From positions 36,131-41,854 of the forward strand of contig DCTG01000194.1 of assembly GCA_002329245.1 (NCBI GenBank): 5,724 bases of DNA, given 5' to 3'. This stretch comes from Clostridiales bacterium UBA1446 (GTDB taxonomy: Bacteria > Bacillota > Clostridia > Oscillospirales > Oscillospiraceae). Of the stretch, positions 1 to 5,724 are shown in pieces; within the stretch, counting starts at the first letter, position 1; each line of letters begins with the position of its first letter. The translations under genes and the position numbers were made by a program. The notes beneath the pieces are model-generated. The model searched no databases and was not told the origin of the DNA. It saw nothing but the letters and a program-made list of their open reading frames with translations.

Positions 1-494
<494 letters not shown>

Positions 495-520
495 GCATCC
501 TTTTGCCGCGCGGCAGGAAT

Positions 521-527
521 GGGGTGG
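521..527 (+). promoter_or_regulatory. Ribosome binding site for the DUF4015-like gene
   Basis: GGGGTGG lies five bases before ATG 533 and is the best Shine-Dalgarno-like sequence for this gene. It decides between in-frame starts. TTG 503 has no purine-rich sequence in front of it. GTG 524 would sit only four bases after AGGAA (515-519), which is a tight spacing. ATG 533 is therefore preferred. Confidence 0.5.
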
Positions 528-532
528 ACCGT

Positions 533-1627
533 ATGGCTCGCTTTGGCTACCATTCATACCGTGGAACATCAAGGGGACGAAAGCTTGCGAAAACGCTCTT
601 CATTGTCCTTGTCGTTTTGCTGCTTTTTGCCGCCGCGGGCTATCTCTATCTGCAGCGTTACCTGGTCTACAGCGCCGACGGCGTCTATCTGGATCTTCCC
701 TTCCTCCGGACGGACGAAAAGCCGGCTCCAAACGGCGACGGCACGGACCTGCCTCCCGTGCAGGTGGCGCAGCCGGAAAAGCCGGAAACTCCTCCCCCGC
801 CGGAACGGCCCGACCGGATCCGGGCGGTCCTTGCCGATCCCGAAGCGCTCTCGGAGGCCGGTCTGTCGGAACCGCTGCGAAACCGTTTTGCGGAATCGGG
901 AGCCAACACCCTGATCCTGACCATGAAAGCGGAAGGGGGCAGCTTGGGCTTTTTCTCTCAGACGGAGCTTGCCGTGGGCGCAGGCGTTTCCCAAACGGAT
1001 CTCGCCGTGAACGACGCCATCCGGGCCGCTGCAAAGGAGCCGGAGCTTTGGCTGGTTGCGAAAATTTCCTGTTTTCGCGACAACGCGATCCCGAAATACA
1101 AGCATAAGCTCTCCATCATGACGGGCAGCGGATACCGCTGGTACGATACGGAATATACCGGCTGGATGAACCCCTACAGCGAGGAGGCGCAGGAATACCT
1201 GATCGCGCTGGCCAAGGAGCTGGCGGAGCTTGGATTCGACGAAATTCTCTTGGAGAACTGCGGCTTCCCCGTGCGCGGGAAGGTGAGCTATATTTCCTAT
1301 GGCGCAAACGCCTCCACGCCGTTTTCCGACGTGATCGACGATTTCCTCGGACGCATGGAAGCCGCCCTCTCCGAATTTCCCGTTGCGATTTCCGTCCTCA
1401 CGGATGCCGAAACCGTGCAAAACGGGAAAAACCCGGCCAGCGGACATACGCTTGCGCTTTTAACCGCCAAGGCGGACCGCATTTACGTCCCCTGCAAGGA
1501 AGAAGAAATTCCGGCCCTCTCGGCTGCGGTTCGACAGGCCGCGCCGGACGCGGCGGACGGCTTCTTTGTGGCGGTTGTCCCGGAGGTGCCGGACACCGCT
1601 TCAAACTGGGCAATCGGCCGGGGCTGA
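533..1627 (+). CDS. Membrane-anchored DUF4015-like protein (putative glycoside hydrolase, TIM-barrel type)
   Basis: The 364-residue protein begins with a basic cytoplasmic segment (RGRK at 14-17). A single hydrophobic helix follows at about 19-40, with no clear cleavage site, so it is probably an N-terminal anchor with the rest outside the cell. Residues about 60-93 form a Pro/Glu-rich linker with a run of four prolines. From about 95 on, the pattern resembles the DUF4015 putative glycoside hydrolase family: an N-terminal strand ending in a conserved-type Lys (TLILTMK, K132), a strand of the type KISCFRD (177-183), and a Trp-x-Asn-Pro-Tyr-Ser motif (211-216). Next comes a helix and the strand LGFDEILLENCGFP (233-246). 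Family members usually read FDEIQFDYVRFP there, so Glu241 sits where Asp is normal. The usual C-terminal SPMIYPSHY-type motif is not recognisable; the nearest segment is RIYVPC (316-321). Function is unknown; binding or hydrolysis of an envelope or extracellular glycan is only an inference from the fold. Start choice: ATG 533 with GGGGTGG, although TTG 503 would add ten residues. The gene probably shares a transcript with the upstream oxidoreductase gene. Confidence 0.75.
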   Translation: MARFGYHSYRGTSRGRKLAKTLFIVLVVLLLFAAAGYLYLQRYLVYSADGVYLDLPFLRTDEKPAPNGDGTDLPPVQVAQPEKPETPPPPERPDRIRAVLADPEALSEAGLSEPLRNRFAESGANTLILTMKAEGGSLGFFSQTELAVGAGVSQTDLAVNDAIRAAAKEPELWLVAKISCFRDNAIPKYKHKLSIMTGSGYRWYDTEYTGWMNPYSEEAQEYLIALAKELAELGFDEILLENCGFPVRGKVSYISYGANASTPFSDVIDDFLGRMEAALSEFPVAISVLTDAETVQNGKNPASGHTLALLTAKADRIYVPCKEEEIPALSAAVRQAAPDAADGFFVAVVPEVPDTASNWAIGRG

Positions 1628-1645
1628 CCTTATAGCTGACCTTAT
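1623..1645 (+). repeat. 11-base tandem direct repeat duplicating a stop codon
   Basis: GCTGACCTTAT occurs at 1623-1633 and again at 1635-1645, a 12-base period with one spacer base. The first copy contains the TGA stop (1625-1627) of the upstream gene. Because the period is a multiple of three, the second copy places another TGA (1637-1639) in the same frame. It looks like a short slippage duplication at the end of the gene. No function is implied. Confidence 0.7.
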
Positions 1646-1654
1646 TGAAGAATG

Positions 1655-1686
1655 AAACGGGCTGCAGCAATGCTGCAGCCCGTTTT
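1655..1686. terminator. Bidirectional intrinsic terminator between convergent genes
   Basis: A perfect 14-base-pair stem (1655-1668 with 1672-1685) closes a three-base AAT loop. The arm AAACGGGCTGCAGC is very GC-rich in its middle. On the plus strand the 3' arm runs into TTTT (1683-1686), then CGTTGTT. On the minus strand the same hairpin ends in TTT followed by the T-rich CATTCTTC. It lies 28 bases after the DUF4015-like stop and 11 bases after the SLH-CAP stop. It therefore probably terminates both converging transcripts, with the plus-strand T-run the better of the two. Confidence 0.88.
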
Positions 1687-1696
1687 CGTTGTTCCG

Positions 1697-3094
1697 TTAC
1701 GGCTGGTAAAACTCCATCGCAAAATAGTATTCCTTGTTGTACGCGCCGTCCGCGCCGGTAAACATGAACGCTTCGTTGAGCAGGTTTGCCCGGTACCCGG
1801 GGGCGCCGCTCCATTCGTGGTATAGGCTCAAAAGGTCTCCGCCCGGCACGCGCCCGATATTTTCGCCGATCGACGACCAGGAAACGCCTCCCGCCGTCAT
1901 GCGTTCGGATAGGGAATCCCCGGCCGAGGAATCGTGGCCGAGTTCTTCCCGCGCGGCCATGTCGGCGCTGTGCAGCTGCGCAACCCGCGCCGCTTCGCCG
2001 CTCCAAAGGAGGGCGCTTTTCCCCTCATGAACGCGCAGCGCGTTGGCCATATGCATCAGAAGCCGTCCCCCGTCGGGGCAGGAGGCGGCGTTGACTCCGT
2101 TCCCGCTCCCCTCCGGCCGGAGGAGCACGGCGTAAAGCGCGTCCCCGCCGTCATAACATTTCGTGACTGCATGCGCCGCCGGCTCAACAAGCTTGGTTAC
2201 CACCTTTTTTGACGCGGGCAGCGCGGTTGCGGCTTTCTCCCCGCAGCGCATGCCAAGGTATGCAAAGTCCCCGTACGCGGCAAAGAGCGCGCAGACAGAG
2301 CCGTTTTGCACCCCGGCCATAAAAAAGGATTCATATGTTTTGATTCCGTATATGTACCAAAGGAAGCCCTGGCCGGAATCGAGTGTTTCCTCCGGCAGGC
2401 CGAATATGGCTTTGAGCTTACTTTCCGGCATGGAAAGCCACGCGTTTCGCCCGTTTATCCGCAGTCTCGCGGCTTCCTCCGCCTGCGCGCCGGTTATCGT
2501 GAGATAGGCGCGCAGCGTCAGCACCGCCGCCTGCTCGTTGGTAATGCTCCGGCTTGGATTTGCGCAATTTCTGTCGTCGCCGTTAAAAATTTCAAGCGCC
2601 CGCAGGCGGTAGACGGCATCCTTCGCATAGCCTGCGATTTCTCCGTCATCGGCAAACCGCTTCGTTTCGCTTTCCGCCGGCGTCCAAAGAAGCGAATCCA
2701 TCGTACGGCTAAGCATCACGGCCAGCTGCTGCCGCTGGATGGGCAGAGCCGGGGCAAACACGCCCGCGGATACCCCGTTCACAATCCCGAGCGCGGCCGC
2801 TTTTCTCACGGCGAAATCACGGGTGTCGGAGAAGGTTTCTTCCGGGGCGAGCGGCGCATCCTGCTTTGCAACGGTTTCCCACAGGGAAACGGCAAGCTTT
2901 GCAAACGCAAGCCGGCTGATGGGTTCGGACTGGTCGGCGGCCAAGAGCTCGGCCGGAAGGAGCTTCAGCTCCTCCGCCTGCGCCAGTTCCGGCTGCGCCC
3001 AGCCGGAGGCGTTTACAAAGGCGCGTCCGGGCGCCGCGCCGGATAAAATTGCCGCTATCAGTACCCAGACCAGAAGGCTGGCGAGTCTTTTCAC
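1697..3094 (-). CDS. Secreted protein with three SLH repeats, a CAP-associated domain and a CAP (SCP/PR1-like) domain
   Basis: The 465-residue protein has a signal peptide at about 1-25 (KR, then a hydrophobic core, with likely cleavage after PGRA). Three SLH repeats follow, at about 30-78, 86-135 and 146-197. SLH repeats normally hold proteins to secondary cell-wall polymer. Here the usual TRAE-type motifs read SRLA, QRQQ and TNEQ, keeping Arg in the first two only. Residues about 210-280 match the CAP-associated N-terminal domain ([17 protein letters not shown], then a WYIYG strand and MAGVQNGSV). Residues about 345-465 are a YkwD-like CAP domain with HSADM (375-379), GHD (His387), GEN (Glu411) and [13 protein letters not shown] (427-439). 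Where YkwD-like proteins normally have SPGHR, this one has Tyr434. The start is GTG 3094, preceded five bases away by GGAGGT. This start overlaps the rnhA stop as GTGA. A longer GTG start at 3121 lacks such a site and would put charged residues before the signal peptide. A surface or wall role is inferred; biochemical activity is unknown. Confidence 0.9.
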   Translation of the reverse strand: MKRLASLLVWVLIAAILSGAAPGRAFVNASGWAQPELAQAEELKLLPAELLAADQSEPISRLAFAKLAVSLWETVAKQDAPLAPEETFSDTRDFAVRKAAALGIVNGVSAGVFAPALPIQRQQLAVMLSRTMDSLLWTPAESETKRFADDGEIAGYAKDAVYRLRALEIFNGDDRNCANPSRSITNEQAAVLTLRAYLTITGAQAEEAARLRINGRNAWLSMPESKLKAIFGLPEETLDSGQGFLWYIYGIKTYESFFMAGVQNGSVCALFAAYGDFAYLGMRCGEKAATALPASKKVVTKLVEPAAHAVTKCYDGGDALYAVLLRPEGSGNGVNAASCPDGGRLLMHMANALRVHEGKSALLWSGEAARVAQLHSADMAAREELGHDSSAGDSLSERMTAGGVSWSSIGENIGRVPGGDLLSLYHEWSGAPGYRANLLNEAFMFTGADGAYNKEYYFAMEFYQP

Positions 3095-3549
3095 GAAGCA
3101 CCTCCAGACTCGAACTTGCACCGTTCCGAAACGGCAAGCGCGTCGCAGCGGTTGTTATGTTGGTTTTCTTCGTGCCCTTTTACCCAAAAGGCGCTCACAC
3201 GGTGGATTTTGCACAATTCCAGAAGGCGCTCCCAAAGATCGGGGTTCAGCGCCGGCTTGTTGTCGCGCCTTCGCCAGCCGTTTTTCCGCCAGCGTGCCGC
3301 CCAGCCTTGCGAAAGCGCGTCCACAACATACTTCGAGTCGCTGTAAAGCCGGACCGAACAGGGTTCCTTCAGGGCTTCCAGCCCGCGGATGACCGCCGTG
3401 AGCTCCATGCGGTTGTTTGTCGTTTCCGGCTCGCCGCCGGACAGTTCCTTTACCTTCCCGTTATAAATCAGGATGGTTCCCCAGCCTCCGGGCCCGGGAT
3501 TTCCGGAACAGGCTCCGTCCGTGTAGATTGTCACCTCTTTGTAGGCCAT
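3091..3549 (-). CDS. rnhA: Ribonuclease HI
   Basis: This 152-residue cytoplasmic enzyme cleaves the RNA strand of RNA:DNA hybrids, removing primers and R-loops. All catalytic residues of the family are visible. Asp11 lies in YTDGAC, Glu49 in NNRMELTA, Asp71 in LYSDSKYV, and Asp136 in NNRCDALA, with the mobile-loop His126 in WVKGHEEN. The Trp- and Arg-rich segment at about 83-99 is the basic handle that grips the hybrid, as in the E. coli type, so the enzyme appears complete. Length is normal (E. coli has 155). Start choice: ATG 3549 has GGAGA five bases upstream. An in-frame ATG at 3561 would add four residues (METH) but has no good ribosome site. The gene lies 32 bases after the gyrA stop and its TGA overlaps the GTG of the next gene, so all three are probably one transcript. 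Confidence 0.95.
   Translation of the reverse strand: MAYKEVTIYTDGACSGNPGPGGWGTILIYNGKVKELSGGEPETTNNRMELTAVIRGLEALKEPCSVRLYSDSKYVVDALSQGWAARWRKNGWRRRDNKPALNPDLWERLLELCKIHRVSAFWVKGHEENQHNNRCDALAVSERCKFESGGAS
3100..3105 (-). promoter_or_regulatory. Ribosome binding site of the SLH-CAP gene, inside rnhA
   Basis: On the minus strand GGAGGT is a near-perfect Shine-Dalgarno, five bases before GTG 3094. It also encodes the two glycines near the C terminus of RNase HI. The site sets the start of the SLH-CAP gene at 3094 and lets ribosomes finishing rnhA re-initiate at once. Confidence 0.85.
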
Positions 3550-3554
3550 ATGCG

Positions 3555-3559
3555 TCTCC
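3555..3559 (-). promoter_or_regulatory. Ribosome binding site deciding the rnhA start
   Basis: GGAGA on the minus strand is five bases before ATG 3549. It overlaps the alternative ATG at 3561-3559, which argues that 3549 is the used start. Confidence 0.6.
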
Positions 3560-3581
3560 ATCGATCCGGACTGTTAGGCGT

Positions 3582-5724
3582 TCAGTTTCCCTCTTCCTCC
3601 TGCTGCTCTTCGGCGGTTTCTTCCTCCCGCTCCGTCCGGGCAAGGGAAATTACCTTTGCGCCCTCGGAAACTCGCATGAGGATGACGCCCTGCGTCGCCC
3701 GGCTGTATATGTTGATATCCGAGGCCGCCATCCGGATCACGGTGCCGTCGTCCGAAATAATCATAATGTCGTCGGTTTCGTCCACGACCTTAACCGCGGC
3801 CGCTTTTCCCGTCTTTTCCGTCAGGTTGTAGTTTTTCAGCCCGTATCCGCCTCTGTGCTGGGGTTCTCCGTTCTCGCCCCTGAGATATTCTTCGATGGCG
3901 GTCCGCTTTCCGTAGCCGTTTTCCGTCACCGTGAGCAGGGCTCCCGAAGGCCGCGCGCGCGCGGCTCCGATCACATAATCCCCTTCGCGCAGCCGGATGC
4001 CCCGAACGCCCGCGGCGTCGCGCCCCATGACGCGCACGTCCGTCTCCCGGAAGCAGATGGCCATTCCTTCGTGCGTGGCGATGAGAATATTCTGCTCCCC
4101 GTCGGTCTGCCGCACGCAGATCAGCTCGTCTCCCTCCTCCAAGGTGATCGCCCGGATGCCGGTCTTACGCGTTGTGTTCAAAACGGACAGGCAAAGCCGC
4201 TTGACCGTACCGTTTCGCGTAACCATGACGAGGAACCTGTCGTCCGGGAATTCTCTCAGGTGGATCATGGCGGTAACGCGCTCTCCCGGTTCCAAGGGGA
4301 GAATATTGACGATGTTGGTGCCCTTTGCCGTCCGGCCGGCCTCCGGAATCAGATATCCTTTTTTGCGGTAGACCCGGCCCAGACTCGTAAAGAACATAAT
4401 ATAATCATGCGTGGACGCGGTGAATATGGTCTCTACATAATCCTCCTCGCGGGTCGTCATTCCGGTAATCCCTTTTCCCCCGCGCCGCTGCGCCCGATAG
4501 GTATTTGCCGGCATCCGCTTGATGTAGCCGGCGTTTGTCAGCGTATACACGCACTCTTCCTCGTCGATGAGGTCCTCGATATCGATCTCGTCTTCCACGA
4601 CGGCGATTTCCGTCAGTCTCTTGTCGCCGTATTTCTCCCGGATCTCGATGAGTTCCTCGCGCAGCACGCCGACCAGCATCTCATCCGAGGCCAACAGTTC
4701 GTTGTAATACTTGATTTTCTCCTGCAGCTGCGCATACTCTTCTTCGATTTTTTCCCGCTCCAGACCCTGCAGGCGGCGCAGCTGCATTTCAAGGATTGCC
4801 TGCGCCTGCACATCGGAGAGGGAAAAGCGCTCCATGAGCCTCTCCTTCGCGTCGTCGTAGCTGCTGCGGATAATTTTTATGACCTCGTCGATGTTCTCCA
4901 CCGCAACCAAGAGGCCTTCGAGCAGATGCGCCCGGTCCTGCGCCTTTTTCAAATCGTAGCGGGTGCGCCTGATCAGTACTTCCTTCTGAAACGCGATGTA
5001 CTCGTCCAAGATCTGCCGCAGGGACAAAACGCGCGGCTGCGACTGGTTGTTCACAAGCGCGAGCAGCACGATGGCGAAGGTAACCTGCAGCTGCGTGGAG
5101 GCAAACAGGCGGTTGAGCACCACCTGGGGGTTCGCGTCGCGCTTGAGTTCGATGACGATGCGCATTCCGTCGCGGTCGGTTTCATCCCGCAGCCCGGATA
5201 TCCCTTCCAGCCGCTTATCCCGCACCTGTTCCGCGATGCTCTCGATCAGCCTTGCCTTATTGACCTGATACGGCAGCTCCGTCACGATAATGCGGGTGCG
5301 GCCCTGCCCGAATTCCTCCATCTCGGTCCGCGCGCGCACCTTGATCCGGCCGCGGCCCGTGGCATAGGCGGCGCGGATTCCCGCCCGTCCCATAATAATG
5401 CCCTTTGTCGGAAAATCCGGTCCCTGAATGTGTTCCATCAGATCGTCCAAATCCGCGTCCGGATTGTCCAAAACGCAGAGAATGGCGTTTATGGTTTCGG
5501 TCAGGTTGTGGGGCGGTATGTTCGTCGCCATGCCCACGGCGATGCCGTTGCTGCCGTTCACCAGAAGGTTCGGAAAGCGGGAGGGGAGCACCAGAGGCTG
5601 GGTGAGGGACTCGTCAAAGTTCGGGCCGAAGTCCACGGTGTCTTTGTCAAGGTCCCTGAGCATTTCGGAAGCGAGCTTGGAAAGGCGCGCCTCGGTGTAA
5701 CGCATGGCCGCCGCGCCGTCGCCG
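3582..5724 (-). CDS. gyrA: DNA gyrase subunit A, lacking only the N-terminal part (cut by window edge)
   Basis: These 713 residues cover most of GyrA, the breakage-reunion subunit that works with GyrB in the A2B2 gyrase to introduce negative supercoils. The frame is open to the window edge, entering at GDGAAAMRYTE. The Tyr in MRYTE (codon 5699-5697) is the catalytic tyrosine, equivalent to Tyr122 of E. coli, that links covalently to DNA. The winged-helix end (NLLVNGSNGIAVGMATNIPP), the tower domain (about 110-230) and the long coiled coil with its globular tip (about 250-370) follow. The C-terminal DNA-wrapping pinwheel then begins. It carries a perfect GyrA box, QRRGGKG, at bases 4470-4490, which identifies gyrase rather than topoisomerase IV ParC. 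A degenerate second box, QHRGGYG, is encoded at 3840-3860. The protein ends in a Glu-rich tail (about the last 17 residues). The quinolone-resistance region around E. coli Ser83/Asp87 lies just outside the window, so resistance cannot be judged. The first gene visible in the gyrA-rnhA-SLH-CAP series. Confidence 0.98.
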   Translation of the reverse strand, partial: GDGAAAMRYTEARLSKLASEMLRDLDKDTVDFGPNFDESLTQPLVLPSRFPNLLVNGSNGIAVGMATNIPPHNLTETINAILCVLDNPDADLDDLMEHIQGPDFPTKGIIMGRAGIRAAYATGRGRIKVRARTEMEEFGQGRTRIIVTELPYQVNKARLIESIAEQVRDKRLEGISGLRDETDRDGMRIVIELKRDANPQVVLNRLFASTQLQVTFAIVLLALVNNQSQPRVLSLRQILDEYIAFQKEVLIRRTRYDLKKAQDRAHLLEGLLVAVENIDEVIKIIRSSYDDAKERLMERFSLSDVQAQAILEMQLRRLQGLEREKIEEEYAQLQEKIKYYNELLASDEMLVGVLREELIEIREKYGDKRLTEIAVVEDEIDIEDLIDEEECVYTLTNAGYIKRMPANTYRAQRRGGKGITGMTTREEDYVETIFTASTHDYIMFFTSLGRVYRKKGYLIPEAGRTAKGTNIVNILPLEPGERVTAMIHLREFPDDRFLVMVTRNGTVKRLCLSVLNTTRKTGIRAITLEEGDELICVRQTDGEQNILIATHEGMAICFRETDVRVMGRDAAGVRGIRLREGDYVIGAARARPSGALLTVTENGYGKRTAIEEYLRGENGEPQHRGGYGLKNYNLTEKTGKAAAVKVVDETDDIMIISDDGTVIRMAASDINIYSRATQGVILMRVSEGAKVISLARTEREEETAEEQQEEEGN

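Noticed and set aside
504..515. 12-base perfect palindrome TGCCGCGCGGCA just before the DUF4015-like gene
   Set aside because: It could be an operator or a small hairpin, but the usable stem is only about four pairs with a GCGC loop and no T-run follows. In GC-rich DNA it is not convincing as an operator or terminator.
569..1447. Long open frame (292 codons) antisense to the DUF4015-like gene
   Set aside because: It is a shadow frame in GC-rich coding DNA. The translation is Arg-, Gly- and Pro-rich with no recognisable motif, while the opposite strand encodes a protein with clear domain features.
2306..3046. 246-codon open frame antisense to the SLH-CAP gene
   Set aside because: No family motif and Arg-rich composition. 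The opposite strand has a signal peptide, SLH and CAP domains in one continuous frame.
3095..3121. Upstream GTG start at 3121 for the SLH-CAP gene
   Set aside because: It would overlap rnhA further, has no Shine-Dalgarno, and adds residues before a well-formed signal peptide. GTG 3094 with GGAGGT is much better.
3049..3831. 260-codon open frame antisense to rnhA and the end of gyrA
   Set aside because: It spans two well-supported genes on the other strand and has no recognisable content.
3952..3963. Alternating (CG)6 run in gyrA
   Set aside because: This is a possible Z-DNA-forming tract, but it is explained by Ala-Arg-Ala-Arg codons in a GC-rich gene.

Overview
This window looks like ordinary chromosome from a fairly GC-rich, obligately anaerobic member of the Firmicutes (Clostridia-like). 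Three things suggest this: a pyruvate:ferredoxin oxidoreductase, a secreted protein with SLH repeats and a CAP domain, and a gyrase A of clostridial type. The lineage is an inference from gene content and cannot be fixed below class from this sequence.

Plus strand, bases 1-1627. The window opens inside the 3' end of a pyruvate:ferredoxin oxidoreductase gene (nifJ/por), a central-metabolism enzyme. After a 38-base gap comes a gene for a membrane-anchored DUF4015-like (putative glycoside hydrolase, TIM-barrel) protein. No promoter or terminator is visible between them, so read-through transcription is plausible.

Convergence point, bases 1628-1696. A strong, nearly symmetrical GC-rich hairpin with a T-run lies between the convergent transcription units and probably terminates both. 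An 11-base direct duplication next to it repeats the stop codon of the DUF4015-like gene.

Minus strand, bases 5724 down to 1697. A tightly packed, probably co-transcribed set reads gyrA (5' end outside the window), then rnhA (RNase HI), then a secreted protein with three SLH repeats, a CAP-associated domain and a CAP/SCP domain. The gyrA-rnhA gap is 32 bases. rnhA and the SLH-CAP gene overlap by four bases (GTGA), with the downstream Shine-Dalgarno inside the last codons of rnhA, which suggests translational coupling. gyrA and rnhA both serve DNA topology and replication (supercoiling, RNA:DNA hybrid removal). The third gene is an envelope protein with no obvious functional link to them.

No tRNA, rRNA, CRISPR array, insertion sequence or phage feature was seen, and no gene-free stretch exceeds about 70 bases. 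I found no convincing new multi-gene system. The points most worth a second look are the divergent DUF4015-like protein, the His-to-Tyr change at a conserved CAP position, and the coupling of a surface protein to rnhA.
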